Below are positions 35,473-45,030 of a DNA stretch of 64,000 bases, piece after piece. The notes beneath the pieces are model-generated. The model did not search any database. It saw nothing but the letters and a program-made list of their open reading frames with translations, and was not told where the DNA came from. A program made the translations under genes and the position numbers. The stretch is from Deltaproteobacteria bacterium UBA6601 (lineage in GTDB: Bacteria > Myxococcota_A > UBA796 > UBA9615), in assembly GCA_002433485.1 (NCBI GenBank), contig DJIF01000052.1, positions 1-64,000 of the forward strand, written 5' to 3'. Position 1 is the first letter of the stretch; every line of letters begins with the position of its first letter.

Positions 35473-36561
35473 TCAGCGCCCCTGCCCACGTCGACGCCGC
35501 TGCATCAGAACCCATCCGGCCAGCACCAGGGTCCAGTTGCCGCCCTGCGAGCCGGGCACTACAGCGCAGCTTGCGTAATCATCGCCCCGGTCCAGATTCT
35601 CGCCCGGGCCAGCTGCATCGTCGGGGCTGCTGGCGCAGCCCCGACCGCTGACGCGGCTCTCTTGACCGCTCGCCGGACAGCCAGTCGCGGTCTCAGCAGT
35701 GGCCTTTCTGGTCTCCGTCCACGGCTCGCACTCCGCATCATCGATGGGGACGGTCAGGGAGCCGCTGCTGGGGTAGCTGACAGTTTCTCCAGTCTCCCGG
35801 GTCACGACGAAGAAATACTCTGGGCAGCCTTCGTCAACCAGTTCACTCTGTACAGTCCAGGTCTCCATCCCATCGCTGCCCCGATCGAGGTTCATCTCCA
35901 GCACCTGGTCGTGAAGGTGAAGTTCCGCACCTTGCGGCGCCCCTTGCGGGTCGTAGATCGCCAGATAAAAGTCGAGGGCTTGGTTAAGTGACCCGCGCAG
36001 GGGCCAGTGCGTTGCCGAGGTGGTGATGGGCTCGTCTACTTCGACCCGATCGCCAAAGTTCTGGACCCAGAGCGGCTGTCCGATGTCATTGACCGCGAAC
36101 CCAATCCCCAACTCCCGCCAATCGGGGAGCAACATGTTGTCGCGGTGGGGCGGTGAGTAGAGCCAGCCATCAAACACCACGGTCTCAGCGTCAGGCGAGC
36201 CCAGGGCGATGTTCTCGCCAAATGCGATGCCCTCGTAGAAGCGCTGCAGACGAGCCGCGAATTCAGTGCCGTCGCAGCTCTGGTGTTGAAAGCAATCGTT
36301 GACCGCCATGTCTTCAGCGTGGAAGCGGGCCGCTTCTGCGAGGTCAGGGTTGTAGACCAGCGGTCGCACTGCGGGGAAGTCCGAGAAGCTGCTATCGGTA
36401 GCGTCGGGGTCAACCCGCAGGCGGTCTGAGAACAGGTGGACTGCGCGCTCCTCCAGGCTCGGGCCAGCCCCAGTGCCTTCACCATAGGAACGGGCCTTGG
36501 AGGGTGCCAGGGTAAGGCAGAGGAAGCTGCCAAGTAGCAGCGAATATGGAGGCCTTTTCAT
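35473..36561 (-). CDS. Exported CAP/SCP-superfamily protein with MYXO-CTERM-like tail
   Basis: 362 residues with a signal peptide (LLLGSFLCLTLAPSKARS). A CAP domain covers about 40-175, with RFHAEDMAVNDCFQHQ, FGENIALG, WLYSPPHRDNMLLPDW and ELGIGFAVN matching the family's His and Glu positions and its HRxN motif. CAP proteins bind metals, lipids or cell-wall material; the bacterial ones are often secreted. A Cys-rich linker follows (CPASGQESRVSGRGC). The C-terminus is SCAVVPGSQGG, a hydrophobic helix and QRRRR, a MYXO-CTERM-like tail. The product is probably surface-exposed. Confidence 0.87.
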   Translation of the reverse strand: MKRPPYSLLLGSFLCLTLAPSKARSYGEGTGAGPSLEERAVHLFSDRLRVDPDATDSSFSDFPAVRPLVYNPDLAEAARFHAEDMAVNDCFQHQSCDGTEFAARLQRFYEGIAFGENIALGSPDAETVVFDGWLYSPPHRDNMLLPDWRELGIGFAVNDIGQPLWVQNFGDRVEVDEPITTSATHWPLRGSLNQALDFYLAIYDPQGAPQGAELHLHDQVLEMNLDRGSDGMETWTVQSELVDEGCPEYFFVVTRETGETVSYPSSGSLTVPIDDAECEPWTETRKATAETATGCPASGQESRVSGRGCASSPDDAAGPGENLDRGDDYASCAVVPGSQGGNWTLVLAGWVLMQRRRRGQGR

Positions 36562-36602
36562 GGGGATTCAGAGTGTAGACGAAACCGCTGCCGTGTTCGA
36601 AG

Positions 36603-36608
36603 TAAACT
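36603..36608 (+). promoter_or_regulatory. Possible -10 box of a leaderless transcript
   Basis: TAAACT ends 6 bp before the ATG at 36615, a spacing typical of leaderless messages. No good -35 is seen at 16-18 bp. Confidence 0.35.
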
Positions 36609-36614
36609 GATGTC

Positions 36615-37547
36615 ATGAGGTTTCATCTCGGGCCGTTCTTGTTGTTCTCTGTGCTGCTCTGCGCGCCGAGTCTGTCTCATGCCAGCCGCGCTGCCGCCGA
36701 GCGGGTCTTTCTGGAGGGTCATGAGCTGTTTGCTCGGGGCGAGTTTGAGGCTGCAGCTTCACTCTTCCAGCAGGCCATTCGCCATGATCCTGAGCACCTC
36801 TCTGCGCGCAACTATCTCAAGGAGGTCACCTTCCTGCTGCTGAAGTTCCAGGGTGCAGCGTCGCCCCCGATGAGCGACCTGGACGCGGCTGCTCCCCCCG
36901 CTGCAGCAGCCGAGCCAGGGCAGCAGCCGTCCACCGCACTAGAGGCCGGGGCTAGTGCCTCACCAGGCTCGCCCTCTTCCGATCTGAGTACTGCCTCGGC
37001 GGAGCATGGCAGTCGGGCACCGCCGCCGCAGGGCAGGTCACCTTCGTCGACGGCGCCTGCCAAACGCAGAACCGATCCGAGAAACCCTCGTTCTCGTGGT
37101 GGCGCCGCGCTTGGATTGGGGCTGTTTGGCCCGAGCCTGGGCCTGGGCGGTGTGGTCCAGGCCAGACCCCACTGGTTGGTGGCGATAGGCGCCGGCCTGG
37201 GCGGCCTGATGGTGATTCGAGGCGGTCAGGAATCCGGCGCCTTTGGCCTCTTCATTGAGGCGCAACTGCTGCCGGTCCCATGGCGCTTGACCCCGTTGGT
37301 CGGGGTCGGGCTGACTCTGGTGGTGGGTTCCCTGGCTGAGGAGGTTGATGAACGTGGCTACGCTTCGCTGGCCGATGGTACCGGGCGCCTGTTGCCCTAC
37401 CTCAGCCTGGGGCTGCGCTATGACGCTCCTTCCGGGTTCTGGGCCAGCGGTGGTCTGGGACTGGTGCCGGCTATCGTGTTGCGCAGCGGGGTCGCCATTC
37501 CTAGCGTATTGCCGATCCCTGGATTTCGCATTGGAGTGCGTCTTTGA
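36615..37547 (+). CDS. TPR-containing protein with predicted C-terminal outer-membrane barrel
   Basis: 310 residues. The signal peptide (LGPFLLFSVLLCAPSLSHA) precedes a TPR-like helical pair (ERVFLEGHELFARGEFEAA and the next helix). A Pro/Ala/Ser-rich linker (about 85-165) follows. The last 140 residues alternate in polarity with Gly-rich turns (LGLFGPSLGLGGVVQARPH) and end in PGFRIGVRL, as in outer-membrane barrels. The TPR half would sit in the periplasm. No known family is recognised. The next gene's TTG overlaps its stop by 4 bp, so the two work together. Confidence 0.75.
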   Translation: MRFHLGPFLLFSVLLCAPSLSHASRAAAERVFLEGHELFARGEFEAAASLFQQAIRHDPEHLSARNYLKEVTFLLLKFQGAASPPMSDLDAAAPPAAAAEPGQQPSTALEAGASASPGSPSSDLSTASAEHGSRAPPPQGRSPSSTAPAKRRTDPRNPRSRGGAALGLGLFGPSLGLGGVVQARPHWLVAIGAGLGGLMVIRGGQESGAFGLFIEAQLLPVPWRLTPLVGVGLTLVVGSLAEEVDERGYASLADGTGRLLPYLSLGLRYDAPSGFWASGGLGLVPAIVLRSGVAIPSVLPIPGFRIGVRL

Positions 37548-38608
37548 GGACTGCGGCTGTGAGCGCTTTGAGCAGGGTACTGGCCAGCTATCTGTTGAGG
37601 CTTGTGGCGCTTGGCTGTGTGACGACTGCCGCTTCTTGCGCCCAACAGATCGAGGAACAGGTCGGTCGGGTTTCGGCTTCGGTGGACGAGCCTGAGCTGA
37701 AGGTGCGAGGGGCCCCCCCAGGCAGCTTTTTTGTGGAGGCTCTGGTCGACGCTCGGACCTACCACGAAGTGAGCTTCGCCCGCTCAGGAACCATCGAAGA
37801 GCTGGGTGCCAAGGTGGGAGATTGGGTCGAGCGCGGGCGGTTTCTCGGCCGACTGGAAGCTGAGTCGTTGGAGGTTCAGCTGCGCGAGGTGCGTGCCCAG
37901 CGCTATCGGGCGCGTCGCTCATTGCCCAGCACGCGACTTTCTCGCAGTGGTCCGCCGCCAGCTTATCTGGAGCGCTCAGCTCGCGACAGGCGTTCAGAGA
38001 TCGCACCTCAGGTGAGCAAGAAGAACGCGGATCTTCGTCGTCTGCAGCGGGCGGTTGAGGAGGGTGGCCAGAAAGAGGCTACTCGGGTCGCCCTCTCCAT
38101 TCTGCAGCAGCGCAATCGCAAGCCTGCGTCGCGGACCGCTGAGCGACTCGCTGAGGACCGACAGAATGAGCGACTTTATGAGGATCTGGTCGATAAGGTG
38201 CAGATCCTAGAGGAGTCCATCAAGGCCTCCCAGTTGTTCAGCCCTGTTGCGGGTCGCATCATTGAGGTGAATGCATTCGTCGGTGGCAGCTGGAATCCTC
38301 GTAGCCCTGAAGCGACCTATCGCCTTATGGATGACCGCAGGTTGGTGCTGTGGGCGATGGTCCCCGATAGTGTGGCCGGTTCATACGGGCCAGGGGATGA
38401 CGTACTGGTTCAGTTCGCGGCTCCCGGCGAGGGTCCTGCCCCAGTGCTTCGTGCGGCGGTAGATGAGGTGACCTCGGTGCAGGTCGAGACGGTCTCCGCG
38501 AGTGGTAGCCCAGGGTTGCTGCGACGGATTCGGGTCGGATTGCCAAGAGAATTGCCCGTTAGCCTTGAGGTTGGCGACGATGCTGTTGTGGCCTTTGCCC
38601 CGCGTTGA
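37544..38608 (+). CDS. Membrane-fusion-protein-like lipoprotein (adaptor of an efflux or secretion system)
   Basis: 354 residues from a TTG overlapping the previous stop. The N-terminus is hydrophobic with a lipobox AASC (Cys32). A biotinyl-lipoyl-like half follows (VSFARSGTIEELGAKVGDWV), then a long alpha-helical coiled region rich in Arg, Glu and Gln (about 100-220). The second lipoyl half is LFSPVAGRIIEVNAFVGGSW, with a beta-barrel part behind it. This is the HlyD/AcrA-type adaptor layout. No inner-membrane pump gene is next to it, so its partner is unknown. The upstream barrel protein may be its outer-membrane mate. Confidence 0.78.
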   Translation: MRTAAVSALSRVLASYLLRLVALGCVTTAASCAQQIEEQVGRVSASVDEPELKVRGAPPGSFFVEALVDARTYHEVSFARSGTIEELGAKVGDWVERGRFLGRLEAESLEVQLREVRAQRYRARRSLPSTRLSRSGPPPAYLERSARDRRSEIAPQVSKKNADLRRLQRAVEEGGQKEATRVALSILQQRNRKPASRTAERLAEDRQNERLYEDLVDKVQILEESIKASQLFSPVAGRIIEVNAFVGGSWNPRSPEATYRLMDDRRLVLWAMVPDSVAGSYGPGDDVLVQFAAPGEGPAPVLRAAVDEVTSVQVETVSASGSPGLLRRIRVGLPRELPVSLEVGDDAVVAFAPR

Positions 38609-38646
38609 GGCGCGGAGGCAGCGTTCGGTTAAGAAATCCTGCTTTT

Positions 38647-38691
38647 CTCCGCCGTCGAACTCTTGCGGAGCCACCTGATAAGGGCTATCAC
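38647..38691. promoter_or_regulatory. Hairpin and possible promoter upstream of carB
   Basis: CTCCGC (38647-38652) and GCGGAG (38665-38670) form a perfect inverted repeat. TTGCGG (38663-38668) and TATCAC (38686-38691) lie 17 bp apart and could be a weak sigma70 promoter that overlaps the hairpin. Confidence 0.35.
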
Positions 38692-38743
38692 CCGGGGCGC
38701 AGCTTGTTGCCTCTCAGGCAGCTGAACGAAAGGACCTTGGCCA

Positions 38744-41700
38744 GTGCCCTGTCGTCGCGATATTGAGTCGATTCTTATCATCGGTTCCGGCCCGATCGTT
38801 ATCGGTCAGGCATGTGAGTTCGATTACTCGGGAACCCAGGCCTGTAAGGCGCTTCGCGCCGATGGCTTCAAGGTCATTCTGATCAACTCTAATCCGGCTA
38901 CGGTGATGACCGATCCAAGCCTGGCAGATCGGACCTACATCGAGCCGATCACTGCCGAAGCGGTGGAGAAAATCATTGCCCGTGAGCGACCCTCAGCGCT
39001 GCTGCCTACCATGGGCGGCCAGACAGCGCTCAACTGTGCGGTAGAGCTGGGCAAGCGCGGTGTTTTTGAGAAGTACGGCGTCGAACTTATCGGCGCCAAT
39101 CTGGAGGCGATCAACAAAGCTGAGGACCGGTCCCTGTTCAAGAAGGCCATGGACAAGCTGGGCCTGGAGATGCCCCGAGGCGGCTTCGCATATTCCATGG
39201 AAGATGCCGAGCGGTTGGTCGCGCAGACCGGTTTCCCAGCGATCATTCGCCCCTCCTTCACCATGGGTGGTACCGGTGGTGGTATCGCCTACAACCGCGA
39301 GGAGTTCGAGCGCATCGTTGACTGGGGCCTGCGAAATTCTCCGGTTGGCGAGGTGCTTCTTGAGGAGTCCATCATCGGCTGGAAGGAGTACGAACTCGAG
39401 GTCATGCGCGATCTCCAGGACAACGTGGTGATCGTCTGCAGCATTGAGAACTTTGATCCGATGGGGGTGCATACCGGTGACTCCATTACGGTGGCTCCAG
39501 CGCAGACTCTGAGTGATTTTGAATACCAACGCATGCGAGACTCGGCATTGGCCATCATTCGTGAGATCGGGGTGGACTCCGGTGGCTCTAACATTCAGTA
39601 CGGAGTCAATCCTCGCACTGGGCGGATGGTGGTGATTGAGGCCAACCCGAGGGTTTCGCGCTCTTCAGCGCTGGCCTCTAAGGCGACCGGTTTTCCCATT
39701 GCTCACATCGCCGCCAAGCTGGCGGTGGGCTATCGCCTTGATGAGATTCCCAACGCCATCACCAAGAAGACTCCCGCGGCCTTTGAGCCCAGTATCGACT
39801 ATGTGGTCACCAAGATCCCGCGCTGGGCCTTCGAGAAGTTTCCCGATGCTGATCACACCCTTGGCACCCAGATGAAATCGGTGGGTGAGGTGATGTCCAT
39901 CGGGCGGACCTTTCGAGAGAGTCTGCAGAAGGGTCTTGCCAGTCTCGAGCAGGGGCGCCACGGCCTGGGTGCCGACGGTCACGATGAGATTGAGGTAGAT
40001 AGCTCTTTGGGCCCGGAGACTCGAGCCGATCTGGTGCGAATGATCCGTGAGCGGCTGAGTCGCCCGCGTTCAGACAATATTTTCTTCCTGCGTCATGCGC
40101 TGCGCTTGGGAATGACTGTTCCAGAATTGCGTGAATACACCGGGATCGATCCCTGGTTTCTCGACCAGGTGCTGCAATTGGTCGAGCGGGAGGAGCACCT
40201 GCGCTCGGTCGCGACCCTAGAGAAGCTTGAGGATGAGGACCTGCGGCTCGCCAAGCGGGATGGCTTCACCGACATTCAGATTGGCCATCTCCTCGGTGCC
40301 AGTGAACAGCAGGTGAGAAGCCGTCGATTGAGCGCCGGCTTGAGTCCTGTCTACAAGGCGGTAGATACCTGTGCCGCTGAGTTCGAGGCTAAGACTCCCT
40401 ACTACTATTCGACCTACGAGAGTGATGAGACGGAACTCCCTGACGACAGTGACCCCAACAAGACGGTGGTGATTCTGGGGAGCGGTCCAAATCGCATCGG
40501 CCAGGGCATTGAGTTTGACTATTGCTGCGTCCATGGAGCCCTGGCTCTTCGCGAGGCTGGCTTTGAGACGGTGATGGTCAACTTGAATCCCGAGACCGTC
40601 TCAACCGACTACGACATGGTGGATAGGCTCTACTTTGAGCCCCTGACGCTGGAGTCAGCATTGGAGATAATGCGAGTCGAGCAACCTATGGGTGTGATCG
40701 TCCAGTTCGGCGGTCAGACCCCGCTGAAGCTCGCGTTGCCCTTGAAAGAGGCCGGGGTCCCGATTCTCGGCACACCGCCTGAGTCTATCGACAGGGCTGA
40801 GGATCGTGATGAGTTCCTCGATCTGGCCAAGAAGATCGGCGCTCGGGTTCCCCATGGTGGCACTGCCCTTGATCTTGAGGCTGCCGTCGCTATCGCTGGC
40901 GAGCTTGGCTATCCGGTGCTGGTCCGGCCTTCTTACGTGCTGGGTGGTCGCGGGATGGCCATCGTCTATGAGGAGCAGCGTCTGCGTCACTACATGCGCG
41001 ATGCCCTCGATCTGGACCCCAGCCGTCCAGTGCTCATCGATAAGTTCCTCGAGAATGCCGATGAGATTGATGTGGACTGCCTCGCTGATCAGCACGGTAA
41101 CGTGGTGGTGGCTGCGATCATGCAGCACATCGAGCAGGCAGGTATTCACTCCGGCGATTCATCATGTGTACTTCCGGCCTATGGAGTCGCTGATGAACTT
41201 ATGGATGAGATGCGTGAGACCGTGCGCAACTTCGCCATAGAGTTGGGTGTGGTGGGCCTCATGAACACTCAGTTTGCGATTCATCAGGGCCAACTCTATA
41301 CCCTCGAAGTCAACCCTCGGGCCTCTCGCACCGTGCCCTTTGTGAGCAAAGCCATCGGCGTGCCGCTGGCCAAGCTGGCCTCGCTACTGATGATCGGCAA
41401 GAGCCTTCCTGAACTGGGCTTTTCGAGCGAGCCGGTGCCGAACATGTTCTCGGTCAAGAAGGTGGTCTTGCCGTTCCGCAAGTTGTCGGGCAGCGACCCT
41501 CTGCTGGGTCCGGAGATGAAGTCCACCGGTGAGGTTATGGGCATAGCTCCGTCTTTCGGTCAGGCCTTCGCCAAGGCGACGATGGCCGGTGGTGAGACCG
41601 TGCCAAGGGATGGGACCGTGTTTGTGTCGGTGAACGACGCCGACAAGCAGCGCCTGCCCGACCTCGCCGGTCGCCTGGTAGAGCTGGGCTTTGAACTTAT

Positions 41701-42016
41701 CGGTACCAGCGGGACTGCTGCCGCTCTGAACGCGGCTGGGATCCCCTGTGAGACTGTCTTCAAGGTGAATGAGGGGCGTCCGAATGTTGTTGATCGGGTC
41801 AAGAACAATGAGGTCAAACTCATTGTCAATACGCCCATGGGACGGAGTTCTCGCTTCGATGAGCGAGCGATTCGGATGGCGGCGCTGCGCTACAATATTC
41901 CGTGTCTGACGACCCTGGCCGCAGCAGAGGCCATGGTCACTGGGATCGCTGCCCTTGGCGAGCACGACTATGAGGTGCTCTCAGTGCAGGAGTGGCACGC
42001 CGGTCCGTCGGCCTGA
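38744..42016 (+). CDS. carB: Carbamoyl-phosphate synthase large subunit
   Basis: 1,090 residues, the normal length. The two halves are both present: the first ATP-grasp domain after [20 protein letters not shown], the second after [20 protein letters not shown]. The MGS-like regulatory domain closes the protein ([20 protein letters not shown]). It makes carbamoyl phosphate from ammonia, bicarbonate and two ATP for pyrimidines and arginine. The GTG start has AAAGGA 9 bases upstream. The carA partner is not within the window, so it is probably encoded elsewhere. It is followed 13 bp later by an exported peptidase gene. Confidence 0.97.
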   Translation: MPCRRDIESILIIGSGPIVIGQACEFDYSGTQACKALRADGFKVILINSNPATVMTDPSLADRTYIEPITAEAVEKIIARERPSALLPTMGGQTALNCAVELGKRGVFEKYGVELIGANLEAINKAEDRSLFKKAMDKLGLEMPRGGFAYSMEDAERLVAQTGFPAIIRPSFTMGGTGGGIAYNREEFERIVDWGLRNSPVGEVLLEESIIGWKEYELEVMRDLQDNVVIVCSIENFDPMGVHTGDSITVAPAQTLSDFEYQRMRDSALAIIREIGVDSGGSNIQYGVNPRTGRMVVIEANPRVSRSSALASKATGFPIAHIAAKLAVGYRLDEIPNAITKKTPAAFEPSIDYVVTKIPRWAFEKFPDADHTLGTQMKSVGEVMSIGRTFRESLQKGLASLEQGRHGLGADGHDEIEVDSSLGPETRADLVRMIRERLSRPRSDNIFFLRHALRLGMTVPELREYTGIDPWFLDQVLQLVEREEHLRSVATLEKLEDEDLRLAKRDGFTDIQIGHLLGASEQQVRSRRLSAGLSPVYKAVDTCAAEFEAKTPYYYSTYESDETELPDDSDPNKTVVILGSGPNRIGQGIEFDYCCVHGALALREAGFETVMVNLNPETVSTDYDMVDRLYFEPLTLESALEIMRVEQPMGVIVQFGGQTPLKLALPLKEAGVPILGTPPESIDRAEDRDEFLDLAKKIGARVPHGGTALDLEAAVAIAGELGYPVLVRPSYVLGGRGMAIVYEEQRLRHYMRDALDLDPSRPVLIDKFLENADEIDVDCLADQHGNVVVAAIMQHIEQAGIHSGDSSCVLPAYGVADELMDEMRETVRNFAIELGVVGLMNTQFAIHQGQLYTLEVNPRASRTVPFVSKAIGVPLAKLASLLMIGKSLPELGFSSEPVPNMFSVKKVVLPFRKLSGSDPLLGPEMKSTGEVMGIAPSFGQAFAKATMAGGETVPRDGTVFVSVNDADKQRLPDLAGRLVELGFELIGTSGTAAALNAAGIPCETVFKVNEGRPNVVDRVKNNEVKLIVNTPMGRSSRFDERAIRMAALRYNIPCLTTLAAAEAMVTGIAALGEHDYEVLSVQEWHAGPSA

Positions 42017-42029
42017 AGCGAGCCGTAGC

Positions 42030-43001
42030 TTGAGGGCTGGCTATGCAGCGCTGCGGTACTGCGCACTGCAGGTGTTGCAGCTGGCCTGCGGCCTGTTGTT
42101 GTTTCCCAGTCTTGTCGCTGCTGAGGCGCCAGCCGGTGAGGGCTGGTCCAGCATCGAGGTCGAGTCGCTCATTATTTACTACCGTGATGATGATGCGGGC
42201 CTGGCCCAGGCAATCGCTGACATCGGCCCGTCAACGGTGGACTATGTGTCGGTGGCTACCGGTACTCCGATCCCAGAGCGCGTTGATGTGATCTTAGTTC
42301 GGGATGCTGCGAGCTTTGCAAGTCTGCAGCCTGCCGCGCCGCCCAGTTGGGCGGTGGGCACCGCCTGGTCGGCACGAGGTGAGATTTATCTGCGAACCGG
42401 CCTGCCACATATTGGCCCGGATCCGATTCAGAAGACGTTTGTCCACGAGCTGTGTCACATCATGGTGGGACGCCTGTTTGCCCAGGGCCGTCCGCCCAGA
42501 TGGCTCCAGGAAGGAGTGGCCATGCTCTTTGCTGGTGAGATGCGGCCCTCTGATCAGGCGGCCTTGGTACGTGCAGCGGTGGGGGGCTCGCTGCTTCCGC
42601 TCCAGGATATTGCCCGGACCTGGCCGAAGAATGCTGGGCTGGCGCACCTTGCCTACCTACAGTCGGTGGATTTTGTTGCGTACTTGTTTCGCCTCGAAGA
42701 AGGCGCGCTCGCTTCTCTTATCGAGCGGTTGGCCGCAGGACAAGAACTGGATGCTGCGGTTCGCGCCGCTACCAGTCGGTCGCTGGCCGAGCTGGAGGCC
42801 GATTGGCGTCGCCGCCTCAGCATTTGGCACGCGCTGGTCCCGCTGTTGGGGGGACCGAGTGCGTTCTGGGGACTAGCTGTGGGGGTTTTCCTGCTGGCGA
42901 CCTGGAAGCGACGGCGCCAGAAACAGGCCCAGATGGCCGCTTTCGAGCAGCGCGAATTGGCGGCCCTGCAGCGCCCTGAACAGGGCGACTCCATGGACTG
43001 A
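42030..43001 (+). CDS. Exported gluzincin (peptidase MA-like) with C-terminal membrane helix
   Basis: I chose the TTG at 42030, 13 bp after carB; a longer frame inside carB is unlikely. It gives 323 residues. The signal peptide is VLQLACGLLLFPSLVAAEA. HELCH (139-143) with Glu161 in WLQEGVAMLFAGE is the zinc-binding set of gluzincins such as peptidase MA. A hydrophobic helix near 275-297 (GGPSAFWGLAVGVFLLATW) and a basic tail anchor the C-terminus. The catalytic domain should be in the periplasm. The substrate is unknown. Confidence 0.84.
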   Translation: MRAGYAALRYCALQVLQLACGLLLFPSLVAAEAPAGEGWSSIEVESLIIYYRDDDAGLAQAIADIGPSTVDYVSVATGTPIPERVDVILVRDAASFASLQPAAPPSWAVGTAWSARGEIYLRTGLPHIGPDPIQKTFVHELCHIMVGRLFAQGRPPRWLQEGVAMLFAGEMRPSDQAALVRAAVGGSLLPLQDIARTWPKNAGLAHLAYLQSVDFVAYLFRLEEGALASLIERLAAGQELDAAVRAATSRSLAELEADWRRRLSIWHALVPLLGGPSAFWGLAVGVFLLATWKRRRQKQAQMAAFEQRELAALQRPEQGDSMD

Positions 43002-43078
43002 GACGGGCTTGGAGGCATTTGTTAAACTGCGCGCCTTCCTCGCAGTCCGCCCAGACTCAGCTCCCGGAGCCCACGCCC

Positions 43079-44485
43079 ATGCCTCATCTCTTCTCTCTAG
43101 CCTGTCGCAAGGGCCTCATCCTGAGTCTTTTGCTTGTGCTTCTGATTCCGGCAATGGCAGAGGCTCGCCGAGGTCGTAAGGCTGCTCCCGTACAGGGTGC
43201 GAGCAGTCTGCTCGATGCGCTCACCAGACCGGCTATGGGCACGGCTATGCGGGCTTCTTCCGCCGACCTTAAGGCCGAGGCCGTGCTTGGGCCGGGCGAG
43301 TCGTTGACTCTGGCTGAGTTGAGCGGACCGGGGGTCATCGATCGCATCTGGATCGCGGTGGAGGGCGCCGACACGTTCTGGCGTGACATCTTGATTCGAA
43401 TTACCTGGGACGGCGCCAGCGGCCCCTCGGTAGAGGCTCCGATCGGCGACTTCTTTGCGGTAGGCCCCGGGGCCCGTAAGAACCTCCAGTCCCTGCCGCT
43501 GGTGGTGCATAGTCAGGGGCGATCCTTCACTAGCCTGTGGAAGATGCCCTTTGCCTCGGCAGCCAGGATTGAGCTGGTGAATGAGGGCAATCACGAGACG
43601 CGTCAGTTGATCTGGGAGCTTGCCTATCGCAAGGTCGATGCGCTGCCTAAGGACTCTCTGTACTTTCACGCACAATATGCGCAGGTCGATCCTCCTACTG
43701 TCGGCGCCCCTATGACGGTGCTTCGGGCTGGTGGTCGGGGCCAATATGTGGGTATGTCCCTGGTAGTTCAGAACACCGAGCCGGGGGCGTGGGGTACGGG
43801 AGCCTTGCGGTTTTCCATTGATGGCAACCCTGCGATTGGCCCGGGGGCTATCTCTGTATTGGGATACTTTGGCAATGTGTTCGGTCTGGGCGAGGTGGAT
43901 GGCTCGGTGCAAGGAACGACGCTGGATGAAGGTAATCGGGTCAAGGCTCGGAGCAGTGTGTATCGCTTCCATCTGACCGATCCGGTGCCCTTTGCTGAGT
44001 CGATCGAGCTGCTGCTGGATCACGGCATCGATAATCAGCGTAGTGATCGCATGGCATCGGTGGCCTATTGGTATCAGGACACCCCAGGAGTCCCGTTTCA
44101 CAAGATCGCCTCTGGGCGCGCACGGCGCTGGAAGGCTCCCTCTGACGCGGAGCTGGCTCTGTGGGAGCGCTCAGATGAGCTGAACAGCGAGGTCCTGTCT
44201 GCCTATCGTCGTAGCGACTTTGATGCGGCTCGTGGGCTGTTGGAGGAGCTCCTGGATCTTGAGCCACAGTCGGTTTATGCATCCTACAATCTGGCTTGTC
44301 TGTATGCGCTCAATGGTGAGCAGGATAAGGCCCTTCACATGCTGGAGCAGGCCATTGAGCTGGGTTTTACAGAGCTTGGTTTCGCCCGTCATGATCCTGA
44401 CCTGCGCAGCCTTCATGAGCATGCTCGCTTCCGAAAGCTGGTGAAGATGAATGACCCTGTGCCGGCTCCCCCGGCAGGCAAGTAG
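43079..44485 (+). CDS. Exported DUF2961 / GH172-like protein with C-terminal TPR segment
   Basis: About 468 residues from the ATG at 43079. The signal peptide is LILSLLLVLLIPAMAEARRG. The main body has marks of the DUF2961 family, now GH172 (arabinofuranosidase-type and difructose-dianhydride enzymes): GPGVIDRIWIAVEG, ITWDGASGPSVEAPIGDFF and PGAISVLGYFG. A Glu or Asp pair for catalysis cannot be fixed by eye. The C-terminus has TPR-like helices (ARGLLEELLDLEPQSVYASY, ALHMLEQAIELGF), which is unusual in GH172. It may bind or cut surface glycans. A TAAACT box lies at 43023-43028. Confidence 0.78.
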   Translation: MPHLFSLACRKGLILSLLLVLLIPAMAEARRGRKAAPVQGASSLLDALTRPAMGTAMRASSADLKAEAVLGPGESLTLAELSGPGVIDRIWIAVEGADTFWRDILIRITWDGASGPSVEAPIGDFFAVGPGARKNLQSLPLVVHSQGRSFTSLWKMPFASAARIELVNEGNHETRQLIWELAYRKVDALPKDSLYFHAQYAQVDPPTVGAPMTVLRAGGRGQYVGMSLVVQNTEPGAWGTGALRFSIDGNPAIGPGAISVLGYFGNVFGLGEVDGSVQGTTLDEGNRVKARSSVYRFHLTDPVPFAESIELLLDHGIDNQRSDRMASVAYWYQDTPGVPFHKIASGRARRWKAPSDAELALWERSDELNSEVLSAYRRSDFDAARGLLEELLDLEPQSVYASYNLACLYALNGEQDKALHMLEQAIELGFTELGFARHDPDLRSLHEHARFRKLVKMNDPVPAPPAGK

Positions 44486-44515
44486 GACGTCTGTTAGGGA
44501 GTCGGGGGCGATGCC

Positions 44516-45016
44516 ATGAGCGATAGCCCCAGGCTTACGCTTGCCGAGATTGAGCGACGTGTTGTCTCGTTTCTGAAGGGCAAGCCAGCGGCCACTCGTG
44601 ATCAGTGGCGCGAACTGGGCCCTCAGGGGATGCGCCTGCTTTACACCATCGCAGTCACAGGTGGAGGCGATGTAGCCCGTCAGCGCTTACGGGCTGCCGC
44701 TCTGGCCACTCTGGGCCAGCTGGGCGGTGCGCAGGGCATGAAACCGCTGGTAGATGCGCTGACCGAGCCGGGGATTTCCGTCATGGTGCGCTGCGGCGCT
44801 ATCGAAGGGTTGGGGCATGCCGGTCACGCCAGGGCCCTGCCGGTCCTCCAGGCACAGGCTTATCACGCCGAATTCAAGGTCCGGCTCTATGCTCTTTCGG
44901 CGCTGGCAAGCATTGGTACTGCGGGCGCGAGGCGAATCATTGAGGATCTGGCGCTCAGCGACCCCCACAGTCAGGTCCGTAGGGCCGCTGGGGTCGCGCT
45001 CAGTAAGCTCGATTGA
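44516..45016 (+). CDS. Short HEAT-repeat protein
   Basis: 166 residues of helical repeats typical of PBS-lyase/HEAT units, such as RLRAAALATLGQLGGAQGMK, VRCGAIEGLGHAGHARALPV and VRLYALSALASIGTAGARRI. These proteins act as scaffolds for protein contacts. There is no signal peptide, so it is cytosolic. It lies 30 bp after the GH172-like gene and ends 14 bp from the convergent GspE-type gene. No catalytic motif is seen. Confidence 0.82.
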   Translation: MSDSPRLTLAEIERRVVSFLKGKPAATRDQWRELGPQGMRLLYTIAVTGGGDVARQRLRAAALATLGQLGGAQGMKPLVDALTEPGISVMVRCGAIEGLGHAGHARALPVLQAQAYHAEFKVRLYALSALASIGTAGARRIIEDLALSDPHSQVRRAAGVALSKLD

Positions 45017-45030
45017 AGTTCAGCCTCAGC

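Noticed and set aside
41955..42029. Extended N-terminus of the gluzincin inside carB
   Set aside because: The extra residues sit inside carB and lack signal character; the TTG at 42030 gives a proper signal peptide.
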